From Rhizobium indicum (GTDB lineage: Bacteria > Pseudomonadota > Alphaproteobacteria > Rhizobiales > Rhizobiaceae): a stretch of 64,000 nucleotides of DNA. Below, one piece after another: positions 54,101 through 62,948 of the stretch (position 1 is the stretch's first letter; the number at the start of each line of letters is the position of its first letter). A program made the position numbers and the translations under genes. A model generated the notes under the pieces. The model was not told the origin of the DNA. It saw nothing but the letters and a program-made list of their open reading frames with translations, and searched no databases. Where the stretch lies: the NCBI RefSeq assembly GCF_005862305.2, contig NZ_CP054022.1, positions 434,001 to 498,000 on the forward strand. The letters run 5' to 3'.

Positions 54101-57100
54101 CGTTGCCGGTCAAGTCCTTCCAGGTTCCCGCAGTACCCGGAACATTCGCTTGACCGCCGAGACGGCCTTCCACGCCCACCTCGCGCGCAACCGTGGTCAC
54201 CTGATCGGCAAAGGTCGCGAGCGTGTTGGTCATGTTGTTGATGGTCTCGGCAAGGGCGGCCACCTCCCCCTTCGATGCGACGGTGAGATTTTGCTTGAGG
54301 TCGCCGTTCGCCACAGCCGTCACCACCTTGACGATGCCGCGGACCTGCTCGGTCAGGTTGGCGGCCATGACGTTGACGGTGTCGGTCAGGTCTTTCCAGG
54401 TTCCGGCGACGCCAGGCACCTGCGCCTGGCCGCCGAGCTTGCCCTCGGTGCCGACTTCGCGGGCGACACGCGTCACTTCGCCGGCGAAGGCGTTGAGCTG
54501 GTCGACCATCGTGTTGATGGTATTCTTCAGTTCGAGGATTTCCCCCTTCACGTCGACGGTGATCTTGCGCGACAGGTCGCCGCGCGCAACGGCCGTCGTC
54601 ACCTCGGCAATGTTTCGAACCTGGGTTGTCAGATTGGCGGCGAGCAGGTTGACGTTATCGGTCAAGTCCTTCCAGGTGCCGGCAACACCGGGAACGACGG
54701 CCTGGCCGCCGAGCCTGCCATCGGTGCCGACTTCGCGCGCCACGCGCGTCACTTCGCCGGCAAAGGAGCGAAGCTGATCGACCATGGTGTTCAAAGTGTC
54801 TTTCAACAGCAGGATTTCGCCGCGCACGTCGACGGTGATCTTGCGCGACAGGTCGCCATTGGCGATCGCGGTCGCCACCTCGGCGATGTTGCGCACCTGC
54901 GCCGTCAGGTTACCCGCCATGGAATTGACGCTGTCGGTCAGGTCCTTCCAGGTGCCGGCGACGCCGGAGACCTGCGCCTGGCCGCCGAGCTTGCCTTCGG
55001 TGCCGACCTCGCGGGCAACGCGCGTCACTTCGCCGGCGAAGGCGTTGAGCTGATCGACCATTGTGTTGATGGTATTCTTCAGTTCGAGGATTTCGCCTTT
55101 CACGTCGACTGTGATCTTGCGCGAGAGGTCGCCGCGCGCCACGGCCGTCGTCACTTCGGCGATGTTTCGGACCTGACCGGTCAGGTTGGAGGCCATGGAA
55201 TTGACGTTTTCGGTGAGGTCCTTCCAGGTGCCGGCGACGCCCGGCACCTGCGCCTGGCCGCCGAGCTTGCCTTCCGTTCCGACCTCGCGCGCGACGCGCG
55301 TGACTTCGGAGGCGAACCGGTTCAGCTGATCGACCATGGTGTTCAGCGTTTCCTTGAGCTCGAGGATTTCGCCCGAGACCGACACCGTGATCTTCTTCGA
55401 CAGGTCGCCATTGGCAATCGCGGTCGAGACTTCGGCGATGTTGCGCACCTGCGCCGTCAGATTGCCCGCCATGGAATTGACGCTGTCGGTCAAATCCTTC
55501 CAGGTGCCGGCGACGCCGAGCACGTTCGCCTGGCCGCCGAGCCGCCCTTCCGTGCCGACCTCGCGCGCCACACGCGTCACCTCGCCGGCAAAGCCGTTCA
55601 ACTGATCGACCATCGTGTTGATGGTCTCCTTCAGTTCGAGGATTTCGCCCGACACGGTGACGGTGATCTTCTTGGAAAGGTCTCCCTGGGCAACCGCGGT
55701 CGCGACTTCGGCGATGTTGCGCACCTGCCCGGTCAGGTTGGAGGCCATGGAGTTGACGCTGTCGGTGAGGTCCTTCCAGGTGCCGGCAACGCCGCGCACA
55801 TTGGCCTGGCCGCCGAGCTGGCCTTCTGTGCCGACTTCGCGGGCCACACGGGTCACTTCCGAAGCGAAGGCGTTCAGCTGATCGACCATCGTATTGATGG
55901 TTTCCTTCAGTTCCAGGATTTCGCCCTTCACGTCGACGGTGATCTTCTTCGACAGATCGCCATTGGCGATCGCGGTCGACACTTCGGCGATATTGCGCAC
56001 CTGCGCCGTCAGGTTACCGCCCATCGAGTTGACGTTCTCGGTCAGATCCTTCCAGGTGCCGGCGACGCCGCGCACATTGGCCTGGCCGCCAAGCCGTCCC
56101 TCCGTGCCGACTTCGCGAGCGACGCGGGTGACTTCCGAAGCGAAGGCATTCAGCTGATCCACCATCGTGTTGATCGTTTCCTTCAGCTCGAGGATTTCCC
56201 CCGACACCGTCACGGTGATCTTCTTCGACAGGTCGCCATTGGCGATCGCGGTCGAGACCTCGGCGATATTGCGCACCTGCGCGGTGAGGTTCGATGCCAT
56301 GGAATTGACGTTGTCGGTGAGGTCCTTCCAGGTGCCTGCCACGCCAGGCACCTGCGCCTGGCCGCCGAGGCGGCCTTCTGTGCCGACTTCACGCGCCACG
56401 CGCGTCACCTCGCCGGCAAAGCCGTTGAGCTGGTCGACCATCGTGTTGATGGTTTCCTTGAGCTCCAGGATTTCGCCCGAGACGTCGACGGTGATCTTGC
56501 GCGACAGGTCGCCGCGCGCCACGGCCGTTGTCACCTGGGCGATGTTGCGCACCTGCGCCGTCAGGTTGCCGCACATGGCGTTGACGCTGTCGGTCAGATC
56601 CTTCCAGGTGCCGGCGACGCCTGGCACCAACGCCTGTCCGCCGAGCTTGCCTTCGGTGCCGACCTCGCGGGCGACGCGCGTCACTTCCGAGGCGAAGGAC
56701 CTGAGCTGGTCGACCATGGTGTTGATCGCCTCCTTCAGCTGCAGGATCTCGCCGCGCACGTCGACGGTGATCTTCTTGGAAAGATCGCCGTTGGCAACGG
56801 CGATCGTCACTTCCGCGATGTTACGCACCTGCGCCGTCAGGTTCGACGCCATCGAGTTCACGCTTTCGGTGAGATCCTTCCAGACGCCCGTCACCTCCGG
56901 CACCTGTGCCTGGCCGCCGAGCTTTCCGTCCGTGCCGACCTCGCGCGCGACGCGCGTCACTTCCGAAGTGAAGACGCTCAGCTGCTTGATCATTGTGTTG
57001 ACGATATCGGCCGAGCGCAGGAACTCGCCTTTGAGCGGCCGCCCGTCGACGTCAAGCGGCACGGTCTGCAAGAGATCCCCCTTGGCGACCGCCGTGATCG

Positions 57101-57485
57101 TGCGCGTGACGGCGGTCGTCGGCCACAAGAGATCGTCGATCAGACCGTTGATCGATCCTTCCATTTCGGACCAGGAGCCGTCCGACAGGCCGAAGCGTAC
57201 GCGCGTGCTCGTTCGCCCGTCCCGGCCGACCACCTGCCCGACATGCTCGAGCTGCTGGGCCATGCGCTGATTGGCGGCGATGATGTCGTTGAGGGCATCG
57301 GCGACCTTGCCGGTGAGACCCGTCAGGTCGGACCGCATCCGTACGGAAAAGTCGCCGCGCCGGACCGCGACAAGGACTTCCAGAAGCGCGCTGGCGTCGT
57401 CGAACGCCATCGTTTTGTGGTCATGCCCATTGAGGCTGTCTGCCGCAACGCTGTCGCGCGCGAATTCGCTGGTTTGGTTGCTCAC
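51186..57485 (-). CDS. Giant poly-HAMP hybrid histidine kinase (HAMPx-GAF-HisKA-HATPase-REC3)
   Basis: The 2099-residue protein has no transmembrane helix. Residues about 172-1181 are eleven tandem units of 92 residues, each containing [40 protein letters not shown] and GDLS.KITV, forming paired HAMP-like segments. A GAF domain follows (about 1190-1360), then a HisKA with SHELRTPLN (His1434), a HATPase ([30 protein letters not shown]) and three REC domains with acceptor aspartates in SLDIFLPD (Asp1761), VLDLSLPD and LMDIMMPG. Poly-HAMP kinases of this kind are related to fungal class III kinases that sense osmotic stress. It starts with GTG at 57485 (GGGGGA 5 nt upstream). Confidence 0.92.
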   Translation of the reverse strand: MSNQTSEFARDSVAADSLNGHDHKTMAFDDASALLEVLVAVRRGDFSVRMRSDLTGLTGKVADALNDIIAANQRMAQQLEHVGQVVGRDGRTSTRVRFGLSDGSWSEMEGSINGLIDDLLWPTTAVTRTITAVAKGDLLQTVPLDVDGRPLKGEFLRSADIVNTMIKQLSVFTSEVTRVAREVGTDGKLGGQAQVPEVTGVWKDLTESVNSMASNLTAQVRNIAEVTIAVANGDLSKKITVDVRGEILQLKEAINTMVDQLRSFASEVTRVAREVGTEGKLGGQALVPGVAGTWKDLTDSVNAMCGNLTAQVRNIAQVTTAVARGDLSRKITVDVSGEILELKETINTMVDQLNGFAGEVTRVAREVGTEGRLGGQAQVPGVAGTWKDLTDNVNSMASNLTAQVRNIAEVSTAIANGDLSKKITVTVSGEILELKETINTMVDQLNAFASEVTRVAREVGTEGRLGGQANVRGVAGTWKDLTENVNSMGGNLTAQVRNIAEVSTAIANGDLSKKITVDVKGEILELKETINTMVDQLNAFASEVTRVAREVGTEGQLGGQANVRGVAGTWKDLTDSVNSMASNLTGQVRNIAEVATAVAQGDLSKKITVTVSGEILELKETINTMVDQLNGFAGEVTRVAREVGTEGRLGGQANVLGVAGTWKDLTDSVNSMAGNLTAQVRNIAEVSTAIANGDLSKKITVSVSGEILELKETLNTMVDQLNRFASEVTRVAREVGTEGKLGGQAQVPGVAGTWKDLTENVNSMASNLTGQVRNIAEVTTAVARGDLSRKITVDVKGEILELKNTINTMVDQLNAFAGEVTRVAREVGTEGKLGGQAQVSGVAGTWKDLTDSVNSMAGNLTAQVRNIAEVATAIANGDLSRKITVDVRGEILLLKDTLNTMVDQLRSFAGEVTRVAREVGTDGRLGGQAVVPGVAGTWKDLTDNVNLLAANLTTQVRNIAEVTTAVARGDLSRKITVDVKGEILELKNTINTMVDQLNAFAGEVTRVAREVGTEGKLGGQAQVPGVAGTWKDLTDTVNVMAANLTEQVRGIVKVVTAVANGDLKQNLTVASKGEVAALAETINNMTNTLATFADQVTTVAREVGVEGRLGGQANVPGTAGTWKDLTGNVNLLAANLTTQVRAIAEVATAVTKGDLTRSIKVDARGEVAELKDNINTMIDNLRLTTERNTEQDWLKTNLARFTNMLQGQRDLTLVGKMLLSELAPLVGAHQGVIYQVDSDERQPILSLLSVYAKGGEAAHPARLEFGQGLVGQCASDARRILVTDLPDNVVPISSGVFTTLPRSAIVLPVHFEGQVKAVIELASVGEFTDLQLSFLDQLTTSIGIVLNSIEATMQTEGLLKQSQQLAAELQTQQRELQQTNEQLGQKAQQLEERNVEVEAKNQEIEQARRALEEKATELALTSKYKSEFLANMSHELRTPLNSILILGQQLGENPDGNLSGKQVEFAKTIHGAGTDLLNLISDILDLSKIESGTVSVDAEEIFVSNLLEMMARPFRHEAENRDLSFSVDVGADVAKSLITDSKRLQQILKNLLSNAFKFTAQGGVTLRVASATSGWSSDHPSLRHAPSVIAFEVVDTGIGIPPEKQRIIFEAFQQADASTSRKYGGTGLGLAISRELANLLGGEIQLRSTPGVGSTFVLYLPLTYVGAGAAAPKTVPSANVVEFAEAAANRRAEKPIEHVEDDRHQIVAGDSVLLVVEDDAHYARVLVDLARDNGFKVLVAMRGSDALALAQDYRPAAISLDIFLPDMLGWTVLSQLKQNPQTRHIPVQIISLDEDRQHGLTRGAFAFMSKPTTPEGLGKALSRLKAYAQPRRKHLLLVEDNEAERLSVTALLGHDDIDITSVGSGSEALAALRQNAADCVVLDLSLPDMSGFEVLEQIRDDAEIGEVPVVVFTGRELSAEEDATLHSMARSVVVKGVESPERLLDETALFLHRVVADLPAAKQATLQDLHSSDEDLVGETVLLVDDDARNIFALSSVLERRGMKVLTATTGSEAIEVINNEPSVAIVLMDIMMPGMDGYETMQVIRSEPRFRRLPILALTAKAMKGDREKCLEAGASDYLAKPVNTEQLLSALRMWLHR
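53945..56970 (-). repeat. Eleven tandem 276-bp direct repeats within the kinase gene
   Basis: The conserved AGGTCCTTCCA-type block (coding WKDL) recurs about every 276 bp, near 56870, 56590, 56320, 56040, 55770, 55490, 55215, 54940, 54660, 54385 and 54110. The DNA copies are very similar, so recent homogenisation or expansion/contraction by recombination is likely. Confidence 0.85.
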
Positions 57486-57658
57486 GAAAATCCCCCTGTT
57501 CGACGACTGGTAATTTAGTGCTCAACTCAGAAAATGGTATGGGCCGTCCCGCCCACATTCTAACATGATTCACCGCCCAAAATGAGCCCGACAGTTGCAG
57601 ATATCTGAAGTGCTCGCCGGAAACCGTCTCGGTGGAATTTGCGGTTTTTCGTGCGCGG

Positions 57659-57684
57659 GGAACACTTTGCTGCCGGCTGTCGTT
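57659..57684 (+). promoter_or_regulatory. EcfG-type promoter, perfect match
   Basis: GGAAC at 57659, 17 nt, CGTT at 57681; exact consensus, 24 nt before the ATG of the unknown 150-residue protein. Confidence 0.6.
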
Positions 57685-57708
57685 TCCGTCCTGACAATGG
57701 AGAGCGAC

Positions 57709-58161
57709 ATGTCGAACGTCTCAAGGACAGGCAAGGAAGAGATCAACAACGCGACCAGCCCGACCACCTTCGGAAAGTCGGTCGAGAGCCAGGCGCAAAT
57801 TGCGGATGCGGCTGCGCAAGCGTCGCCCGACGTCGGCGGCGAGATGCTCAACATCTACCGGTTGGAGCCGATCGCGGCGCCTGACGATCCGAGATGGGAA
57901 AACTCCCCCGGACATGGCATTATCGTCGTGGCCGCCAGAACGCCGGGCGACGCCAGGATCGTTGCCGCGGCTCGGGAGCTCGATTTCATGGAAGTGGATG
58001 CAGCTCCCGCCGAGGATGTCACCACGGTCAATGCCAGCGCCTTCCGCGACGACAAGCTCTACACCGTCATCGAGATCGATCGGGATAGACGTGACGTCAA
58101 ACGCGGGGTCGTCGAAGGTGTGATCTCGGTCGACACGATCCGCCCGGTTCAAGAAGACTGA
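57709..58161 (+). CDS. Unknown protein, probably stress-induced
   Basis: The 150-residue protein has a polar N-terminal region and a globular C-terminal part (SPGHGIIVVAARTPGDARIVAAARELDFMEVDAAPAEDVTTVNAS). GGAG lies 6 nt before the ATG at 57709; ATG 57697 is an in-frame alternative. An EcfG-type promoter precedes it. Family not recognised. Confidence 0.6.
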   Translation: MSNVSRTGKEEINNATSPTTFGKSVESQAQIADAAAQASPDVGGEMLNIYRLEPIAAPDDPRWENSPGHGIIVVAARTPGDARIVAAARELDFMEVDAAPAEDVTTVNASAFRDDKLYTVIEIDRDRRDVKRGVVEGVISVDTIRPVQED

Positions 58162-58212
58162 CTCCACTATGACAGCGGCCGGAGAGACCGCTTTACTTCC
58201 TTAGAGGGCACA

Positions 58213-58494
58213 ATGAATACAGCGAACCTGCAGCTCGAAGGCCTCATCATGGCGATCGCATCGATAACAGATGCAATCGTCGAAAAAGGACTCCTCACTC
58301 ATGAGGAGCTGGACGTTGCGCTGTCGAAGGCCAGGAAAAGCGTCGAAGAAAATAACGGGCACGATCTGTCCGACGCCAACCGCGCGGCAACCCTGTTTCC
58401 CCTTCGCGTGCTTCTGCTTGCCAATCAGGCAAGCCAGAAAGGCGAACGACTTACGTTTTCGGACTACGCCAAGCTCGTGGGAAAGCTGACCTGA
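58213..58494 (+). CDS. Small helical protein, unknown
   Basis: The 93-residue protein (MNTANLQLEGLIMAIASITDAIVEKGLLTHEELDVALSKARKSVEEN) is helical and charged. GAGGG lies 5 nt before the ATG. Not recognised; encoded 51 nt after the previous gene and possibly co-transcribed. Confidence 0.55.
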   Translation: MNTANLQLEGLIMAIASITDAIVEKGLLTHEELDVALSKARKSVEENNGHDLSDANRAATLFPLRVLLLANQASQKGERLTFSDYAKLVGKLT

Positions 58495-58576
58495 ACATGT
58501 TCGAAGGCTTTACGCTGAACAACTGTCGACGGCGGTCCCGGGCGGGTTCGCGTCCGAGCTGTCCGGCTCCGCATGT

Positions 58577-58625
58577 TTGGTTGACTTCATATCATCATTA
58601 GCCATATAAATACCTTGTCAACCAA
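58577..58625 (+). promoter_or_regulatory. Toxin-antitoxin promoter flanked by inverted repeat
   Basis: TTGGTTGAC (58577-58585) and GTCAACCAA (58617-58625) form perfect 9-bp arms. Between and overlapping them lie TTGACT (58581-58586), a 17-nt spacer and ATATAA (58604-58609), a near-consensus sigma-70 promoter. The arms may bind the antitoxin, which would cover the promoter. Confidence 0.6.
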
Positions 58626-58635
58626 GGAGCGCTCC

Positions 58636-59247
58636 ATGGCCCGCCACGCATCCGGTCCCGCCACCGCGCAGGAAGAGCCGAATTCCATCAGGACCGCGTT
58701 TCTGCGACGCGCGACCTCGGCGCTCGAGCGCATTTCGGCGAATGTGCCGGCAAAGGACCTGGCCGATGCGCTTTCAGCCCCGACCGACGCCGGATCGTTG
58801 GCACAGCTTCTCAGCCGCTCGGATATGGTGGGCGCGGCGATAAACGATCTCGACCCGCTGGTTCCGGCGCTGGCTCGCAACGTTGAACATCGGCAAAATC
58901 TTGTCGAGCGGGCAGGCGGAACGATGTCGGCCGAGGACGCCGGACGGATCCTCAGCATCAGCAGGCAGGCCATCGACAAGAGACGGCGGGCCGGCACGTT
59001 GCTTGCGGTGCGCGAGGGCAGCGACTGGCGCTATCCGCTCGGCCAGTTGGATCAAGGTGAGGTGATCGCCGGGATATCCGACGTCGTGCGTGGTTTTGCC
59101 GCCGCCGGTCCCTGGATCGCATTGGATTTTTTGCTTGCTTCCGATACGGTTCTCGGTGGTCGGACTGCTCTGCAGGCGCTGCGCGACGGCGATCGTGAAG
59201 CAGTCCAGCGTCTGATCCGGATTGAAACCTCTGACGGCTTTGCCTGA
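58636..59247 (+). CDS. MbcA/ParS/Xre-type antitoxin (DUF2384-like)
   Basis: The 203-residue protein has a central HTH-like segment (SAEDAGRILSISRQAIDKRRRAGTLLAVREGSDWRYPL, about residues 95-135) and ends in LASDTVLGGRTALQALRDGDREAVQRLIR, a DUF2384-type tail typical of antitoxins paired with RES toxins. AAGGAG lies 7 nt before the ATG at 58636. Its stop overlaps the toxin start by 1 nt (TGATG). It should bind and neutralise the toxin and repress the promoter framed by the inverted repeat. Confidence 0.85.
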   Translation: MARHASGPATAQEEPNSIRTAFLRRATSALERISANVPAKDLADALSAPTDAGSLAQLLSRSDMVGAAINDLDPLVPALARNVEHRQNLVERAGGTMSAEDAGRILSISRQAIDKRRRAGTLLAVREGSDWRYPLGQLDQGEVIAGISDVVRGFAAAGPWIALDFLLASDTVLGGRTALQALRDGDREAVQRLIRIETSDGFA

Positions 59248-59885
59248 TGCCGTCAAATGCGGACCGAGGGCCGTCGGGAGCTGCCCTGCCCCCGCCCCCT
59301 TGGCTCGCCCATTCGTCATTGCCGATCGACCTCATTCCGCCCGGGCAGGTTCTCCATAGGGTCCATCGGACGCATCTCGATCCCATCTTCTTTGGCCCCG
59401 GCCCCGGGATTGCCGCCACCAATCGTTTCGACAGCGCCAGCGGACGTTTCGGAATTCTCTATGTCGGGATGAGCCGCAGGGGAGCGCTTGCGGAAACGAT
59501 CCTGCGCAATCCCCAGCGGTTGATGGTGTCCGCGACCGAAATCACCACACGCGCCATCAGCGAGCTCAGCTATAGCAGACCACTGAAGATCGTGCGCATG
59601 CACGGAACCGGCCTGCAGGTCCTCGGCACCGATAATGCCATCTCCGCCGGCCCCTACGGACCATGCGGCCTTTGGACGGACGCGCTTTGGGACCATGCCG
59701 ATCGGCCGGATGGCCTCGCTTACCAGTCGCGCCATGATTCGAGCGAGATCTGCCTCGCCCTTTTCGAACGCAGTGACATGGCGTTCGATAGAAAAGGCAC
59801 GCTTCCGCTCTCCGGTATCCTCAAGGAGATCGCCGCGATCCTCGAAGTCTACGGCAAGTCGCTGTCACCGGTCGGCCCCGTTTAG
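59247..59885 (+). CDS. RES-domain toxin
   Basis: The 212-residue protein has the RES signature: ATNRFDSASGRFGILYVGMS with the first Arg, GALAETILRN with the Glu, and a Ser in YQSRHDSSEI, all present. RES toxins are NAD-degrading or NAD-ADP-ribose-transferring enzymes that slow growth. It forms a type II toxin-antitoxin pair with the preceding gene. Confidence 0.87.
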   Translation: MPSNADRGPSGAALPPPPWLAHSSLPIDLIPPGQVLHRVHRTHLDPIFFGPGPGIAATNRFDSASGRFGILYVGMSRRGALAETILRNPQRLMVSATEITTRAISELSYSRPLKIVRMHGTGLQVLGTDNAISAGPYGPCGLWTDALWDHADRPDGLAYQSRHDSSEICLALFERSDMAFDRKGTLPLSGILKEIAAILEVYGKSLSPVGPV

Positions 59886-59985
59886 ACGGTAATCGCGGCT
59901 GCTGTTCGACGGGCGATGCACGTTGCCCCGTAGCAATGCGCTGTCAATTTTGCGATAAGTTGATTTATTTGGTCTTGTTTTCCGC

Positions 59986-61065
59986 ATGTTTCTGAGGCTA
60001 TACGGCGGCCGCATATACTCACGCACCGGGAATTTCTTCGTGACCATCCTCAAATCAATTCTGGCCGCCTGCGGCCTCTCCGCCCTGATCGGCCTTGCCG
60101 CAAATCCGTCTTTGGCCGGTTCGACGACCTACCCGCTGACGCTCGAAAACTGCGGCGCGCAGGTGACTTTCCAGAAGGCGCCCGAACGGGCGATCGGCCT
60201 CGGCCAGAACAGCGCTGAAATCCTGCTGCTGCTCGGCCTTCAGGACAAGATGGCCGGCACGGCCTTCTGGCCGAGCAAAGTTCTGCCGCAGCTCGCACAA
60301 GCCAATGCCAAGGTCAAGCTTCTGACCGTCGAGATGCCGACCTTCGAATCGATCCTCGCCGAAAATCCCGACTTCGTGGCGGTGGCTCTGCCGAGCCTGG
60401 TCGGGCCGAACAGCAAGGTCGCCAAGCGCGAAGATTTCGACAAAGTGGGCGTCGCGACCTATCTCTCGCCCAGCACCTGCCTCAGCACCAAGGACGTCAA
60501 GGACCAGTACGGCAGCCGCGCCGAGCTGTGGAACATGGATCTTCTCTACAGGGAGATCGATGAACTCTCGCAGATCTTCGACGTCGCCGACCGCGGCCAG
60601 GCGCTGATCGCCGACTTCAAGGCGCGCGAAGCCAAGCTTCGCTCCAGCGTTTCGAAGGACGGCAAGAACCTTTCTTACGTGTTCTGGTTCTCCAGCCCCA
60701 GCCCGTCGGCCGACGCCTATCTTGGTGGCAAGAACAGCGCGTCCGGCTTCATCGCCGACCTGCTCGGCGGCCACAACGCGATATCAGCGGAAGCGGAATG
60801 GCCGACTCTCGGCTGGGAAGGCATCATCGCCTCCAATCCCGACGTCATCGTTGTCGCCAGTCTCGACCGCAATCGCTGGGAGCTCGACAAGCCGGAGGCC
60901 AAGATCAACTTCCTGAACACCGATCCGGCCGTCAGTCAGATCCCCGCCGTCAAAAACAAGGCGATCGTGATCATGGATGGCCAGGCCATGAACCCGACCG
61001 TCCGGACGGTCTACGGCGCTGAGCAGGTGGCCGGCCAGCTGAAGGCTCTCGGTCTGTTGAAGTGA
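59986..61065 (+). CDS. FecB-type ABC transporter substrate-binding protein
   Basis: The 359-residue SBP has a signal peptide and the class III (metal-chelate) fold: YPLTLENCGAQVTFQKAPERAIGLGQNSAEILLLLGL, ILAENPDFVAVALPSLVG, AYLGGKNSASGFIADLLGG. Substrate is likely a siderophore, heme or corrinoid-type chelate. The start is uncertain: ATG 59986 precedes a stretch with a shorter in-frame GTG at 60040 that gives a cleaner signal peptide. It overlaps the permease start by 4 nt. Confidence 0.85.
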   Translation: MFLRLYGGRIYSRTGNFFVTILKSILAACGLSALIGLAANPSLAGSTTYPLTLENCGAQVTFQKAPERAIGLGQNSAEILLLLGLQDKMAGTAFWPSKVLPQLAQANAKVKLLTVEMPTFESILAENPDFVAVALPSLVGPNSKVAKREDFDKVGVATYLSPSTCLSTKDVKDQYGSRAELWNMDLLYREIDELSQIFDVADRGQALIADFKAREAKLRSSVSKDGKNLSYVFWFSSPSPSADAYLGGKNSASGFIADLLGGHNAISAEAEWPTLGWEGIIASNPDVIVVASLDRNRWELDKPEAKINFLNTDPAVSQIPAVKNKAIVIMDGQAMNPTVRTVYGAEQVAGQLKALGLLK

Positions 61066-62102
61066 CGGACGCGGGCCGTATCTTCCGGCAGTTGGGAGCG
61101 CTCACGGCACTTTTCCTGGCCTCCCTCTGCCTCATCGCGGTCGCCATCGGCGTCAGCGTCGGGATCGGCGACCTGCCGATCTCGCTTGCAACCACGTTTT
61201 CGGCCGTCACCAACCGGCTCGGATGGACCGCGATCGAGCTGAACCGCATCCACGAGACGGTGATCTGGGATTATCGCCTGAGCCGCGCACTCGTCGCCGC
61301 CTTCTGCGGCGCGGGTCTGGCGCTGTCGGGCGCGATCATGCAGTCGCTGCTGCGCAACCCGCTTGCCGAACCCTATGTTCTCGGCATCTCCGCCGGCGCT
61401 TCGACCGGCGCCGTCGCAATCGTCATCCTAGGGATCGGCGCCGGCGCAGTCTCGCTCTCCGCCGGCGCTTTTGCCGGCGCCTTCGCGGCCTTCTTTTTCG
61501 TGGCGCTGCTGTCGAACGGCACCCGCGGCGGGGCAGACCGCACCATCCTCGCCGGTGTCGCCGCATCGCAGCTCTTCAACGCCTCGACCTCCTATATCGT
61601 CACCACCTCGGCCAATGCGCAGCAGGCCCGCGACGTGATGTTCTGGCTGCTCGGCAGTTTCGGCGGCGTGCGCTGGCCGGAATTCGCGCTGGTCTCGATC
61701 GTCGTAGGCCTCAGCCTCGCCGCCTGTCTGTTCTACGCCCGCGTGCTCGACGCCTTCGCTTTCGGCGACGAAGCGGCATCTTCGCTCGGCGTCAATGTCG
61801 GGCGCGCCCGCATGGTGCTCTTCGCGCTGACGGCGATGATGACGGCGACGATCGTCAGCATGGTGGGGTCGATCGGCTTTGTCGGCCTCGTCGTGCCGCA
61901 TGTCGCCCGCTTTGTCGTCGGGCCGCTGCATGTCCGCCTGCTGCCGGCCTGCGCCATAACAGGGGCGATCTTCATGGTGCTCGCCGACATCGCCGCGCGC
62001 GCCCTCATTCCCAACCAGATCCTGCCGATCGGCGTCGTCACGGCGCTGGTCGGCGTCCCCTTCTTCTCGATCATCCTCTATCGGTTCCAGCGCGCATCAT
62101 GA
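61062..62102 (+). CDS. FecCD-type ABC transporter permease
   Basis: The 346-residue protein has about nine to ten helices, with LALSGAIMQSLLRNPLAEPYVLGISAGASTGAV and IGFVGLVVPHVARFVVGPLHVRLLPACA, both FecCD hallmarks. A GTG at 61062 starts the gene in a GTGA overlap with the binding protein; ATGA overlap with the ATPase follows. Confidence 0.9.
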   Translation: MTDAGRIFRQLGALTALFLASLCLIAVAIGVSVGIGDLPISLATTFSAVTNRLGWTAIELNRIHETVIWDYRLSRALVAAFCGAGLALSGAIMQSLLRNPLAEPYVLGISAGASTGAVAIVILGIGAGAVSLSAGAFAGAFAAFFFVALLSNGTRGGADRTILAGVAASQLFNASTSYIVTTSANAQQARDVMFWLLGSFGGVRWPEFALVSIVVGLSLAACLFYARVLDAFAFGDEAASSLGVNVGRARMVLFALTAMMTATIVSMVGSIGFVGLVVPHVARFVVGPLHVRLLPACAITGAIFMVLADIAARALIPNQILPIGVVTALVGVPFFSIILYRFQRAS

Positions 62103-62860
62103 GCATCAAGGCCGACAACCTCATCTGGAAAATTGGCAGGAAGACCATTCTCGATGGCGTTTCCATGGAAGCGCAGCCCGGCCGGATGCTTGGTCTGCTC
62201 GGGCCGAACGGCTCGGGCAAGACTTCGCTGCTGCGGCTTCTCGCCGGCCTGAAGCGGCCGCATTCCGGCCGCGTCACGCTCGACCGGAGCGACATCGGTA
62301 CCATCAGCCGCCGCTCGATCGCCCGGCGGATCGCCTTCGTCGAGCAGCATGCCACGACGAATGCCAATCTGAAGGTCGTTGACGTCGTCAAGCTCGGAAG
62401 GTTTCCGCACCGGTCGATGTTCTCGGGCTGGACGAGGGCCGACGAAGAGGCAGTCGAAGAGGCGTTGGCGCGCGCCGGCATGGCGGGGAAGCGCGATGAT
62501 CGCTGGCAGAGCCTGTCGGGCGGCGAAAAGCAGCGCACTCATATTGCAAGGGCGCTCGCCCAGTTGCCCCAGGAACTGATCCTCGACGAGCCGACGAACC
62601 ATCTCGATATCCAGCACCAGATCGGCCTGATGCGGCTTGTCTCCGGCCTGCCGATCACCAGCATCGTTGCCTTGCACGATCTCAACCATGCCGCCATGTT
62701 CTGCGACCAGCTGATCATCATGCAGCAGGGCAGGATCGTTGCCTCCGGCGCACCGCAGGACGTATTGAGCGAAGACCTTCTGCGTGACGTCTTCTCCGTC
62801 GAGGCCCGTATCGAAACCTCTCCCTATCATTCGCGCCCGCATATCCATTATCTCAGGTGA
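62099..62860 (+). CDS. FecE-type ABC transporter ATPase
   Basis: The 253-residue ATPase has Walker A LLGPNGSGKTSLLRLLAG, signature SLSGGEKQRTHIARALAQLPQ, Walker B LILDEPTNHLD and the switch His in VALHDLNHAA. Completes the FecBCD-type importer. Its stop lies inside a hairpin. Confidence 0.92.
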   Translation: MSIKADNLIWKIGRKTILDGVSMEAQPGRMLGLLGPNGSGKTSLLRLLAGLKRPHSGRVTLDRSDIGTISRRSIARRIAFVEQHATTNANLKVVDVVKLGRFPHRSMFSGWTRADEEAVEEALARAGMAGKRDDRWQSLSGGEKQRTHIARALAQLPQELILDEPTNHLDIQHQIGLMRLVSGLPITSIVALHDLNHAAMFCDQLIIMQQGRIVASGAPQDVLSEDLLRDVFSVEARIETSPYHSRPHIHYLR

Positions 62861-62875
62861 CGGTGGAACCGTCAC
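62857..62875. terminator. Hairpin at the end of the ABC operon
   Basis: GTGACGGT/ACCGTCAC is a perfect 8-bp stem with a 3-nt loop. A related imperfect copy (GTGACGGT-AAA-ACCGCCAC) lies at 62903-62921. Possible bidirectional terminator between this operon and glgB. Confidence 0.5.
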
Positions 62876-62948
62876 CGAGATGATCGTCTACGGTCGTCTC
62901 ACGTGACGGTAAAACCGCCACCGAATTGACCGTTCCGCGGCGGCGCCG

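Noticed and set aside
54000..57000. CRISPR-like or satellite array
   Set aside because: The repeats are 276 bp and fully coding with matched protein motifs; they are HAMP-type protein repeats.
53556..57518. A 1320-codon open frame antisense to the giant kinase
   Set aside because: It mirrors the 276-bp repeats and reads as arginine/histidine-rich repeats with no family signature. The sense strand encodes a canonical kinase, so this is a shadow of repetitive, GC-rich DNA.
62860..62948. Possible small RNA between the convergent genes
   Set aside because: Only hairpins are seen; no promoter-like sequence supports a separate transcript.
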